Assembly (NCBI GenBank): GCA_963854835.1
Contig: OY978525.1
Span: 117,255,018-117,319,017, forward strand
Source: Megamerina dolium
Lineage: Eukaryota > Arthropoda > Insecta > Diptera > Megamerinidae
Length of the DNA: 64,000 bases
Direction of reading: 5' to 3'
Below are positions 9,669 to 21,003 of this stretch, in pieces (position 1 is the stretch's first letter; each line of letters starts with the position of its first letter). The translations under genes and the position numbers were made by a program. Below the pieces are notes generated by a model. That model worked only from the letters and a program-made list of their open reading frames with translations, was not told the origin of the DNA and did no database searches.

Positions 9669-10847
9669 TGTTTACTTGAAAAATACACTATTAGATTAGT
9701 TGGATTTAATTGATTTTCTTATTTCTATTTTTCGACAAGGCTTTCATTTCTCCACACACTCCATTCATAGATAATATAATCTTTATGGATATTTTTTTTA
9801 TTTAACGCATACATTTTATATACAAAATTAAATGAAATAATATTAATTTGTAATATTTTTAAGTACATTTAATAAAGGTAATTAATAATAAAAAGAAAAA
9901 AAAAAAAGAACACAGCTTACAATAAAACCCATTCACACGTGGTCATTGGATTAAATAAGCCATTTGCATGTAAAAATACAGACAGGTAGCTGTATGAGTA
10001 ATAATACAACAATTGTAAATGCTTCTACCCAAATGAGTTTATTTTATATATTTTATTAGGCCATTGTAATTACGAGATTAAATTAATGCTATTAATGACA
10101 AAAAAAAAAAAAAAACACATATTTTTTTGTATTGACAGCTGCCGTAAGTATGATAAAGGGTATTTTGGTGGATTATTGGTATGATTGCGTGTGCAATTAA
10201 AGAAATTAATTATTTATTAAATTTAAGTGCAGATATGATAAGGTGGGGAAGTAATTTTTAAATTTATGATTTTATTTAAAATTTTATTAAATTTCCATAG
10301 AATTCATATCTTAAAATTGTTTGTGTATGTAAGTAGTGTAACTGCAATTTCAATCAAAACTTTAATGAGACAATTTTGGGTATCTACTTCATAATCTAAT
10401 ATTGAACTTTATTTCTTTGCATATTATTTCATGTAGCCCTTCAACCTTTCAATTCTTCTTACGTAAAACTTTTCAATGCATAAAATCCTTTTTAATGATA
10501 TCCGTGTCTGAAAAGAAAATGTTTTCTTTTTTTTTTTTATTTTCTTTCCATATTCACATATTATACGTCTAAGCCATATGCGTCTATGTATAGATAGATA
10601 GTACTACATATGTGTGTTTTAATTCTAAATTATTAAAAACATAACCACTAAATTCCAATACAAACATACATGGATTCGCCATTAAACACAGACACTCAAT
10701 GCCATGCAAGTGACCACCAATATGACTAGATATTTTGTGTATGCAAGTGTATTTCCCACTTTTGACTATACCATAACGATGATGATCATGTGTTAATGAG
10801 TTTTCTCCATGATACTCATATGAAATGCTTATCAATGTACGATATAT
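9669..10847. other. AT-rich spacer
   Basis: Poly-A and poly-T runs (for example near 9897 and 10103) in AT-rich DNA. The one longer frame here (10871-10584, minus) has no family features. No gene or element was recognised. Confidence 0.5.
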
Positions 10848-12135
10848 AAGGTCTAGTAAAAAGTAATCCATTATTTTTGCATTAAATCGAAGGTTTTATT
10901 TAGCATAGTTAGAATAATCCGATTTAGGTGAAATATGCACCGTTTTGTTCGATAACTTGTTGCCATTTTAAAGGTAATTTCATAATGCCACTCTCATAGA
11001 TGATCTCGTCCCTATTGGCACAAAACTGAGAGAGTCTATTTTCACAAGCTTCTCTTGAGGCGAATTTTTCACCAGCACAATCATTTGCCATAGACAGGAA
11101 CAGGTAGTAATCACTTGGTGCCAGGTTCGGACTATATGGTTGATGCATAAGAACATCCCAACTAACCTCCCGGAGCTTCTGGCGAGTCACTATTGGTGTA
11201 TGTGGCCTGGCGTTGTCCTGATGGAACACAATTCCTCTCCTATTGGACAAAGCTGGCCGCTTCTGGGCGATTGCTTCCTTCAGACGGTCCAATTGTTGAC
11301 ATTACAGGTCCGAATTAAGAGTTGGGCATAGGGGAGCAGCTCATAGTAGATGATTAACTGCCAATCCCATCGAACACATAGGAAAACCTTCCTGACCGTC
11401 AATCCTGGCTTGGCCACCGTTTGCGCCGGATCACCGCAATTCGACCACGATCGTTTTCTCTTGACGTTGTCGTAAGTGACACACTTTTCATCACCAGTAA
11501 CCATCCGATTCAGAAATGGATCAATTTTGTTGCGATTCAGCAGCGATTCGCAGATGGAAATTCGGTCCATGAGATTTTTTTGCGTTAACTCGTGTGGCAC
11601 CCATACGTCGAGCTTCTTCTGATATCCAACCTTATTTAAATGGTTCCAAACGGTTTTTTGTGCAATGTTTAGCTCCTGGCCAATAGAAACAGTGCTTACG
11701 TGACTCAGTCAGACTCGACGATTTCCCTTGTTTTATCGATATTTTCGACAATTGGCCTTCCAGAGCGTGGTGCATCTTTGACATCAAAATTACCGGAACG
11801 GAATCGACGAAACCAAAATTGCACATGATTGGCTGTTACAGTATCAGGACCATAAACACTATTCACATTTTCAGCCGTCTGGCTTGCGTTTTCGCCTTTA
11901 TCGAAGAAAAACTGTAAAATATCGCGTATTTTCTTTTTCTGGTGTCCATTTTTGACGCGTGCTCAAACAATACTGAGTCAAGTAATCACAAAACTGCCTG
12001 AAAAGATTATTTAGTACGGAATCCTATCTCTCTAACGCCATCTAGCGTAATCCGATCGCAATTATACAACGCGAGATACAGATTACTAAAGCCATCTATT
12101 GTAAAAATGATGGATTTCTTTTTACTACACCTGTT
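10848..12135 (-). mobile_element. Mar-1 copy 2, near full-length mariner
   Basis: The ends are imperfect inverted repeats of about 28 bp sharing AGGTSTAGTAAAAAGWAATC, at a TA-rich target. The length of about 1.29 kb is normal for a mariner. The single gene inside is interrupted (see next entry). Confidence 0.88.
10924..11949 (-). pseudogene. Mar-1 transposase, DD34D, frameshifted
   Basis: The coding region starts with ATG at 11949 (MDT) and ends at 10924 (IEQNGAYFT). The N-terminal blocks GENASQTAENVNSVYG and WFRRFRSGNFDVKD are readable, but they are out of frame with the start and broken again near 11700. The catalytic motifs survive: VTGDEK (first Asp), FHQDNARPH (second) and LAPSDYYLF (third). 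The C-terminal 122 codons are open from 11292. It is a dead copy of the cecropia-type mariner group often found in flies. Confidence 0.85.
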
Positions 12136-12561
12136 ATGATAATGTGGGTGGTCGGTTGCTCAAACAACATTGAATGCAACGTTTAATCCTTTATGCACAC
12201 CAAAACGTATTAATGTTGACCGCAGAGCAACCAAGCCAAGCCAAGCCAAGCCAACATACATAGATATATCTCGGAAAGCATTTCGAAAACTGAAAATGGA
12301 ATATTTAATTAAAACATTCAGTACAACACAGTCATACCCTTCAAATACAATCTCATAACATTCATTAGGTTAAAAAATTACACCACTGCTGTTTCCATCT
12401 AAGTACATGAATGTAACTAAATATTTATAGTACTTGTATATGTGTTATGTACCTATGTGCTTATGAAAATCTATAGACAGGTGCATGTAAATAGATGAGG
12501 TGTGCTCATTGCAAATAAATAGCTTAGTTTTGTGGTTTGATAGCTAAGTACATACATGCAC
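12136..12561. other. Spacer between Mar-1 and the 577-bp TIR element
   Basis: AT-rich sequence containing a short CCAAG repeat (about 12231-12252). No gene was recognised. Confidence 0.5.
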
Positions 12562-13138
12562 ATTAGGCTGTACCACCTTACAGGCAAATTAAAAAAAAGT
12601 GTGCCGCACACCATCGAACATGAAGTGTTTTTGCAAGTTGCTTTTGAAAAATAATTTTTTTTTTTTGGCCGAACGTAGAGGTCGCCCATTTAAATTTTTC
12701 GTTATATCATCGGCATTTACAGTCGGATCTTATAGTGTGATATATCGATGTTTTTGTCTCGAAAAGACAAATTTCTGCCCCAAAGATCATTTACCTCAAG
12801 TGTCCCGTTGTAGTATTTACCCACCATATATCAGTTTCTACCACCCTAATGTGCCATTCTAATGGCAAAAAATTAAAGCTAGTAAAAAATTATTAAACTT
12901 TTGCTAAAGAAGTATTTTGATTATTCCAGTAGGACTCTTTAAAAAACATGTTTTAATTTATTTGCCGAACGTAGGGGTCGCCGTTTTAAATTTTTCGTCA
13001 TATCTTCGGCATTTATAGACCGATCTTAAAGTATCATATAGCGATATTTTTGTCTCAAGGAGACAAATATTTTGCTTCAACGGTTATTGATCCCAAGTAC
13101 CCCCTTTTAGTACTTTTTTTTTTAAGGTACGGCCTAAT
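12562..13138. mobile_element. Unclassified 577-bp element with short TIRs and a 4-bp target duplication
   Basis: The ends are inverted (ATTAGGCTGTACC at left; the right end reads ATTAGGCCGTACC on the other strand). They are flanked by GCAC at 12558-12561 and 13139-13142. Inside, a unit of about 150 bp starting GCCGAACGTAGRGGTCGCC occurs twice in direct orientation, at about 12668 and 12964, roughly 296 bp apart. There is no coding capacity. It looks like a non-autonomous DNA transposon of a superfamily I cannot name; the short target duplication excludes mariner (TA). Confidence 0.55.
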
Positions 13139-13142
13139 GCAC

Positions 13143-13630
13143 ATGTGTATGAAAGTTTAAGGATGCTGGAATGGAAGCGTATTATGTGTGTATGTGAAAT
13201 GAGGCACATTTCATAAAATTGCGGTTTTGTCCATTTTAATGTGGTGGGATTTTGAATTAGTTTCTAAATGTAGTCGTCAGCATATGTACCAATATCGTAT
13301 ATTATAGTATATCTCTGTAGCTTTTTCTGAATGGTCTGTTATATAATGTGACAAAAAATTGTGAGTGGATGTCAGTGAATGGCATATGTAAGCTTTTAAA
13401 GCCATATGGTAATTTAAAGTTATTCAGTGCCTATTTAAATTGCATAATTATTTTTGAATAGTATTTGGTAGTTAGTTTATTTTTCATTTATTTATAATAT
13501 TTTAATTGCATATCACATACATTTAGGCGCATTTAGGTAGTTATATTACAGTTTTATTAAATAATAAGTGTACATATAAATTCTGTCATGTTTTTCATGA
13601 ATTTCGTCTTTATTATAAATATACTTCTTA
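13143..13630. other. Spacer
   Basis: AT-rich sequence with no recognised feature. Confidence 0.5.
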
Positions 13631-14416
13631 CTAGGGCGGTCCCAGAACTACTCGACCTAACAAAGAAAACAACAAATTTGGGAAAAATTTTCTTTATTTC
13701 TCAACATAAACTCCTTTTAGCTCTATACACTTTTCCCAGCGATATTCTATAGCTTCGATACTCTGTTTATAGTATGAACTGTCTAGCTCATTAAAATAGC
13801 CATCTACCGCAGACTCCACCTCTTCATTGTTTGCAAATCTTCTACCACCATGGCATTTTTTCAAATTTGGAAATAGAAAATAATTCGAAGGAGCTACGTC
13901 TGGTGAATAAAGCAAAGGCGTGCTCAAGCAAATCGAGCTTCAATTCATTGATAGCGGATGTGTGAACTGGTACATTGTCTTGATGAAACACCGCCAAATG
14001 CGGCCTTTTTTGTTCTATTGTGAGCAAACGCGGCACCCATCTTGCACACAGCTTTTTCATCTCCAAATTGCCGGTCAATATACGATGTATAGCACTTTTT
14101 GAAATGCCTGTAATTTCACCTAGCTCACGCATCTTCAGCCAGCGATCATGCGTACCATTTTGTGGATTTTCTTAACCGTTTCTGGCGTGGCCACCTCAAT
14201 TGGTCGACCACTACGGTGTTCGTCTTGGCAGCTCGTACGTCCTCGTTTAAACTCTGCCACCCAAACGAAAGAGCAGACTCTCCCAGAGTAGAATCTAGTT
14301 CGGCTTTAATATTCGTTGGACTGAGACCTTTCAAATGAAAGTATTGAATTACATAAAGGTGACCAATTTTTTTCCATTTTTACAAAATCACTGAGGTCGT
14401 TAACTTTCGATGGCTC

Positions 14417-14450
<34 letters not shown>

Positions 14451-14523
14451 ACGTGGCGCCTTGAAATTTCAAAGTAATGCTGCCATCTAATTGTCAGGTC
14501 GGGTAGTTCTGGGACAGCCCTCG
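13631..14523 (-). mobile_element. Mar-2 copy 1, internally deleted mariner
   Basis: Inverted ends (AGGGCGGTCCCAGAACTAC and its counterpart AGGGCTGTCCCAGAACTAC on the other strand) are flanked by TA. The element is 893 bp, shorter than a full mariner. A run of about 30 A lies at 14419-14448 inside the 5' untranslated part. Confidence 0.88.
13694..14377 (-). pseudogene. Mar-2 transposase with the catalytic core deleted
   Basis: Starting near 14377 the minus strand reads KGLSPTNIKAELDSTLG, the SETMAR-like mariner N-terminus. It then reads ITGISKSAIHRILTGNLEMK and ARWVPRLLTIEQK. It jumps directly to RPHLAVFHQDN, so the segment with the first catalytic Asp is lost. The third catalytic position is also changed (APSNY instead of APSDY). 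The C-terminus ends KCIELKGVYVEK. Frameshifts are present as well. Confidence 0.85.
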
Positions 14524-14567
14524 TACAAAGCTTAATAATCGAAATATTCACTATTACTACCTATGGT

Positions 14568-14950
14568 CTTTTGCCATTTACGGATATCGGGTAGATGATG
14601 GATCCCAGTGCAATAGAAACTTCGTGGTTTTTTCGTACTTCTTCATGTTTAAAGAATCGCTGATTAGCTAAATAAGATTGCATTGATCTGAATAAGTGGT
14701 AGTAGGATGGAGCCCAGTCTCAAGAATATTATGAATTCTGAAGGACTTCCCAGCCTAAGGCGACGATGTGTTCCCGGGTTAAATTTGTTGTATGTTGAAG
14801 ACTGTTGTCATGCAGTAACATCACTTTTGGACTTCGTTGGTCAGCAAATGGTCTTTTTTCCTACACAGCATTTGATCATTTTTCGTTGACAACGATTGAC
14901 GAGTTTCATCAAGCAAACTTTGAATTTCTTTGTACATAACCTTTTTTTTG
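14568..14950 (-). mobile_element. Mar-3: C-terminal mariner remnant
   Basis: The minus strand reads SPKVMLLHDNSLQHTTNLT, then REHIVALGWEVL, then WAPSYYHLFRSMQSYLANQR, and finally a block near the usual KWQK end. These are the second and third catalytic regions of a mariner transposase; the third Asp is replaced by Tyr (APSYYHLF). In-frame stops are present. Terminal repeats were not found, and the 5' side is replaced by LINE-A copy 2. Confidence 0.7.
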
Positions 14951-14959
14951 GAGCACCGG

Positions 14960-15513
14960 TACAGTACGTCACTGTTGACAACTACGTTTTTGATGTAGTA
15001 AGGGACTTTGTCTATCTTGGAACCAGCATTAACAGCAGTAGTGACGTCAGCCTGGAGATATTCCGAAGGATCACTCTTGCGAACAGATGCTACTTTGGGC
15101 TAAGCCCTTACATATGGCTCTGAAGTCTGGATAATTTCCACTTCGGATAAGCGAATGTTTGGAGTTTTCGAGAGAAAAGACCTACGCAAGATTTTTGGAC
15201 CTATTCGAGTTGGTGGCGAATACCGAATAAGTTACAATCATGAGCTTTACGAGCTTTATGCCAATATTGACATAGTAAAGCGTATCAAAATCCAGCGGCT
15301 GCGCTGGCTAGGTCATGTCGAGCGAATGGAAGAACACGCTCCAGCTAAGAAGGTGTTATATTCGGAACCCGTTGGAGGACGACGCAGAAGAGAAAGACCT
15401 AACCTTCGGTGGAAAGACCAAGTACTGGAGAACCTGACGGCGCTTGGAATTTCTAACTGGCGCCATCCAGCGAAGAACATGTTATATTCGGTTGTTATGG
15501 CTACATAACGAAC
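14960..15513 (+). mobile_element. LINE-A copy 2, C-terminal fragment with internal deletions
   Basis: The sequence starts at YVTVDNYVFDVVRDFVYLG and runs to NRCYFGLS. About 90 bp are then missing, and it resumes in the LTYGSEVW region and continues through ERKDLRKIFGPIRVGGEYR to ISNWRHPAKN. A second small deletion removes part of the 3' UTR. No RT active site is present. Confidence 0.82.
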
Positions 15514-17483
15514 GAAACGGTACGTGAATCATCATCAAGGCAAAAATTATTGTAACAAAATCTTGGAAACCATTTTTGTACTATTCTAAGATTCCAATAA
15601 TTTTAACTTAAAGTCGAATTAATAAATTTTAAAGCTTCAGCAGTACTTTATTTTTTTCATTTGAAAACAAAATACAATGTCACTGAATTACAGCTGGTAA
15701 ACGATGAAAACAGCAATGCCTAAGCTACAAATACCCCAAAATAGCGGCGGAAATGGATGTGTTTAAGTATGTTTTTTAATGCAACCAATACATGACAGAA
15801 TTTATTTGTATAACTATTATATTGATTATGTACCTTTTAGGACTGTAAATAAATTTTATTTCAATTTTAAATGAAAGACTTCATTAAACTAATGAAAATT
15901 AAACTATTTTCAATTAAAATGTATTTCAGAAAATTGTCTGAATCTGTTTAAAAATTACAAAAAATCAAAAACAAAAAACCATTTATGTTGCTGAAGACTG
16001 GAAATAACAAATCACGCAGTTTGGCTGCTGTGTCGAATATCTATTTTTTACAAATGATTTCAGGCAGATGTTTAAACTCAATTTTCGATAGAATTCTACA
16101 TTTAAATGCACATAGACCGTTTCTTTTTTTGTAAGCTAAAACACACAGAGTGAGCATAACATTTAAATTTTATTTCATAAACATTTAAATGATATTACTA
16201 TAAACATCATCACCACCATCATCATCAGTACAAAGAGTAGTACGTTGTAACAACAACAACAACAACAACAACATAATCTTCACTGTCATTGCAATAAAAT
16301 TTGGACATAAAATTATATTGTCCAGCGGACAAACGAACGAACAAACGAACGAATAAATGAACCAACCAAGCAACCACTTACAGCTACTTTTTTTCTTCTC
16401 TCCACCAATATCATATGTGAGACTCACATATACATATAGGCATAAGTATTATACATGTACACATCCAAATACTGGCAACTAGTCGTATATAAATATTTCA
16501 TCCCTTTGAATGTTGTTTTTTATTATGCTAATAATACGCATAAAATAGGCATTTACTGTTATTACCAAAAATTATTATTATTATGCTTACTTACCAACAC
16601 TCATGCATCGTATGTAATGAAGGACAACTGCTTACATACGCATAGAATGGTATGTAGAAGGTTTTTATAATATTGCGCCTAAATGTATGCAGTGATTTGC
16701 TACTTTGGTTTCGTTTATTATTCACATTTCTTTTTTGGAGGGCGCTCACTCTTCTAACTAATAAATACTTTGCTTTTACTTTTATTTACATGACGAATAA
16801 ACATTTCGGTTGTTCATTTTTTTATGAACGACACGACACGTCTATGCGATATTTTATATCAGCATCAAATATATTTACTACTTATTATAGACATAAGTAA
16901 TATGTATTTGGGTATGAGAAAAATTTTGATTTCATTGAAATTTACGACAAAAGTATTCAAATTCCCATATCCAAGCAGTTTATATATGTATCTTATATGT
17001 ATGAGTGGAGTATGAATAAATATAAATATTCCATTTTATTTTTTATTAATACTAAGCTGCCTATTTAAGTATACTTTTCGGGGATTAGAAGTGGAAATAT
17101 GTCAAAGTAGCAGATTTTATGTAATCTTATATTGTATTCTATGATGGTCTTTTTTGATGCTGATAATAATGAGTATGATTGCGATGATGATGGTAATATA
17201 AAAGATATAAGATATAGAAATGTTCACTCTTAGAAAAGCAAAATGAAATCCTCAACCTCCCATGCTGAATGAGTGAGAAAGCTGATGAATCGGACCTCCT
17301 TGGTGCTGCTCTGATCAAAACTTTAGCGGCATAGGCTCGCATTCCTCTGATGAGCGCCAAGAAAAGCAATTCGAAACATTTTTAACTAGCACACAGGAGA
17401 TAGAAGTTACTCACACGTTCGATTTGTTCTGTGTTTAGCCAAACTACAACAGCTGATGCAGAAAATGCACATTTCATCAAACA
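15514..17483. other. Long AT-rich spacer
   Basis: Nearly 2 kb without a recognisable gene. It contains a CAA microsatellite at 16250-16273 and a degenerate ACGAACAA-type run near 16333-16365. A minus-strand frame at 17369-17139 is more GC-rich than its surroundings but matches nothing I know. Confidence 0.5.
16250..16273 (+). repeat. CAA trinucleotide microsatellite
   Basis: About eight uninterrupted CAA units. Confidence 0.9.
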
Positions 17484-18233
17484 CTTACTTACTTACTTAT
17501 GTGGTCATTACAATCGAAAATCGATTTAGGCCGAAGCTAGCATGTTTCGCGAGCCAACTCTTTTCTTCGCTAGCTGGCGCCAATTAGAGGTACCAAGCGC
17601 TGACAAGTTCTCAAGTAATTGATCTTTCCACTGGTGGTTAGGTATGCCTCTTCGGCGTCGTCCACCAGTGGGTTCCGAATATAACACCTTCTTAGCCGCG
17701 TGTTCTTTTATTCGCTGGACAACCTCGCCAGCTTAGCCACTGAATCTTAACGCGCTTTAGTATGTTGGTCTCAGCATACAACTCATACAGCTCATGGTTG
17801 TGTACCTTATTCGATATTCGCCACCGACTTCTCAATTGCTTACTTAGCCCAAAGCAGCACTTGTTGGCAAGAGTGACCTTTTGCAATATCTTCAGGTTGA
17901 CGACATTACTAGTGTTTATGCTCGTTCCAAGTCCCTCACTACTTCAAAAGTGTTCACCGTAAGACCCATTCGATACGACTCTCTTTCCAACTCTGAGAAT
18001 GCTGCACTGGCTGAGGCTAACAGCATGACATTGTTGTTGAAGATCGTGCCATTATATCGTAGATCAGCAGCTCGTATTATTTTCTCCATAATAAGACTAT
18101 AGAAGTCGTACGATAAAAATCACGTTATCTGAAACCCCGTTCGGTTTTAAACGGCGGGGAGAATTCCTTACCAATTTTCAGTGAACAACATGAGTTATAC
18201 AATGTCATTCTGCAAAGATGGATGAGCTTCGCA
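17484..18233 (-). mobile_element. LINE-A copy 3, degraded
   Basis: The fragment begins on the minus-strand 3' side with the family tail (TTAC repeats at 17484-17500 on the plus strand). It reads back through ELYAETNILKRVKIQ, a deleted central part, KQLRSR and TLANKCCFGLS to the RT segment near 18233. Several deletions and frameshifts break it. Its 5' end abuts LINE-C at 18234. Confidence 0.8.
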
Positions 18234-19045
18234 GAAATAAATCAATCAATCATTCAAAAGAGAGCGTGACGTTGGAGCGAGGACAAACTCCTTGTTCATC
18301 AAGTGGACCACGCGAAACCTGACTGAAGTATGTTAGAGGATATGAGCTCTATGGCTTATACCTCTGAGGGTCAACCACAAGTGTTACGGGCAATGCGACC
18401 ATGCTAGGCCTTTTGTACCCAAGCCCATCTACGACACTAGAATCTCCTCGACCTTTTTGATAAAATATAGAATTGATCTTGTCGAACTTTTGATGATTGA
18501 AGCTGGTGTTGGAAAACTCAGCTGAAAGGTAATGTTTTTCTATTATAGCTTTGGCCGATTCCCAGCTTATACCACAGAAAGGTTTAGGGCCTGCCAGTGG
18601 AGAAGACGAGAGAGATCTCGCTAGTTCGTCCGCCACTTCATTGCCCTCAATTCCGTTATGCCCCGGTACCCAACACAATGTGACTTTATTTTGCATAGAA
18701 AGTTTTTGGAGGATAAGCGACTAATTTGGAAGAGAACTCCCATGAGGAGAGAGATATGATGACAGCTTGGCTGTCTGAGTAAATACAGATGAGTGCCCCT
18801 TGCAGTTTTTTGGCAGGTAGGTGACGTGCACAAAGTTCTATGGCGTGTATTTTTGTTTGGAAAACAGTTGGCCACGAGCCAAGACAGTATATCCCGGCGC
18901 CTTTACCTTGGTCTGTCTTTGATCCATCTGTAAACCAAACGCAGTTATGTTCTGAGGTCATTAAATTGCTATTTGTTTTCCATTCCAGTCTGCCTGGGAT
19001 GATTGTGGCGAAGCGGCTGCGAAAATGTAGTTTTTGAGACATGGA
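18234..19045 (-). mobile_element. LINE-C copy 1: RNase H domain and C-terminus
   Basis: On the minus strand an RNase H fold is clear: FTDGSKTDQGKGAGIY (first Asp), TKIHAIELCA (Glu), IYSDSQAVI (second Asp) and WVPGHNGIEGNEVADELA (His/Asp end). A frameshift separates the last block. The C-terminus continues to about 18349. The 3' end is a short ATCAATCAATC repeat. Such an RNase H after the RT is found in I/LOA/R1-like non-LTR elements, which act in the nucleus; the exact clade is uncertain. Confidence 0.82.
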
Positions 19046-19069
19046 ATCAGAGTTACAACATATATTTGG

Positions 19070-19325
19070 TAAGTTTTTGGTGATTGTTTCGTGTCCACTT
19101 CAACTCAGTCGTGAACAGTTAAAGTGGTTCATGCGAATGACATGAATACCGAACTTTTCTTTTAATATTCACTGTAGTTGTGGAAAATTGGCCGAGAAGG
19201 AGACATTCACACCCCACTTACTCTGTGAATCCCCGACTCTGGCAACCAAAGGAAAGATGTTCTAGGAAAGTGAGTCACCTACATTTTGTCCGATTCTTCA
19301 GAAGTTAATTCGAAGGAACTATTAC
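19070..19325 (+). mobile_element. Opposite-strand LINE C-terminal remnant
   Basis: The plus strand contains KLAEKETFTPHLLCESPTL, which resembles the zinc-binding C-terminal block (EETPEHLLCECP type) of RNase H LINEs, with frame breaks around it. It is short, so family assignment is weak. Confidence 0.5.
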
Positions 19326-19329
19326 ATTA

Positions 19330-21003
19330 CATTAAGTTGACGTAATGGACAATACAGTATTAAAAAAGGAATTCGAAAATGCTTAATTTGGAGTACTCCA
19401 TTTTACGACAAATAAAAACCAAAATGGGCAATCCGAAATTACATTAAAACGAATTCCAAATTATTATTAACCCTTTTCATCTGTCTCTAACCCTCTCTAG
19501 TTTTCTCTCTCTCTCTCTCTTTCTATTCTTTTGTAGGATATACAATGTTAAAAAGGTCAAAAATGTATCTTTTATTAATTATTAATATTGTTACTTTTGT
19601 AAATAAAAGTCAAAAAAAAAAAAAAATTTGAATAAATAATTTAGAAAAATATGTTTTCATTTGTAAGTTACTGCTAACTTACTGACATCATTGTGTGCGC
19701 AGTACACACTAATATGCTTTTTGAAAGTCCTTAAACTTTTCCATTTTAATTAATTTTACTTCATAATCAACTTTTCGTTGTGTATTAAATCAAGCATCTA
19801 TCCGACTTTCAATTAGCAGCTTTTTAACATAGTTTTATACATCTTCTCATACACTCATATATGCTAATTTAATATATGTATGTATTTATTATAATTTCTA
19901 ACAAAATAATGAAATCCTTTACGCTTGAAATACACCAAATACCAAAAGGTATATACATTGTTGCTTGCCATCTATGTATATATACATATGTATATGGCAT
20001 ACCTACGAAAGAAAGGAATGCTTTATGGGTGTTTATAATTTTTGAAAGATTTTCAAAGTAACATGACACTTAACATATGAAGATTAAGTAAGTAGTTGGT
20101 TGGAGTGCCATATTTACATAGTGCTCCATACTACTTTATACTCTGTGACACTCTTGAAAGTGTGTTGCTGAAAAATTTATGTCATGCCTCATTATGAAGC
20201 TAATTTGTCAAATACAGAGTAAGATTTATATCAAGTGCTTACATGCGTATATGGGTGTATAATACTACTTACTTCCATTAAAAGTACTCTAAAATCGTAA
20301 CAAGTAAGTCAAATGACGAAAGAAAGTACTTAAATACAACAATGTTGCTAAAGTACAATATATTTATTTTTTAATTAAATATATATAAGCGCGTATTTCC
20401 TGTGTGAGCTTAGAATGTAACATATGTCTTTAAAATAATACATTTAAATAAAATTAAAATAAGAAATATTACGCTATAAATATGTATATTACACATAATG
20501 TTGCTTAGACGTAAATGCAATTTCGTTGGGTGGTCTTAGAAATATCACAGTGGGTTTAAATAATATCATTTTAAATGAAAAGTTTCACATTTTTGAAAGA
20601 AAAATCTTTTTTTAGCCGCTCAAAGGATTTAATGCGGTTTGAAATGAAATACTTTCATAGAGTGCTGAATAAGAATGAATGCAATTCATACGTATGAAGC
20701 ACATATAAAACTCTTTCACTTTCATTTGCCCTCAAGTTATGAAATATATTGTATGTAAGTATATAATACGCTCAATGAAGGGGTTTGTGTGTGTGAGCCA
20801 GATTAAACTAGGACATAAATCTCTTCACTTACAAACCATATCAAAATGGTTGATTTGAACGTGCTGTGTGTGTGTGGCATGTTAAAAAAAACTGAAGTGA
20901 AACAAATGGTAAGTGAAAGTGTTGTAAAGAGTGTTTTTTTGTTCTTTCTTTGCTGATGTTTGGAAAACGAAAAGTTCAGATGTAAAAGTTCTTTAAGATT
21001 GTA
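19330..21003. other. AT-rich spacer
   Basis: No gene recognised. A CT microsatellite lies at about 19504-19523. Confidence 0.5.

Noticed and set aside
10584..10871. Minus-strand frame of 95 residues upstream of Mar-1
   Set aside because: Overlaps the mariner end and has no protein features.
17139..17369. Minus-strand frame of 76 residues
   Set aside because: Slightly higher GC than its surroundings, but half of it is simple repeat and no family is recognisable.
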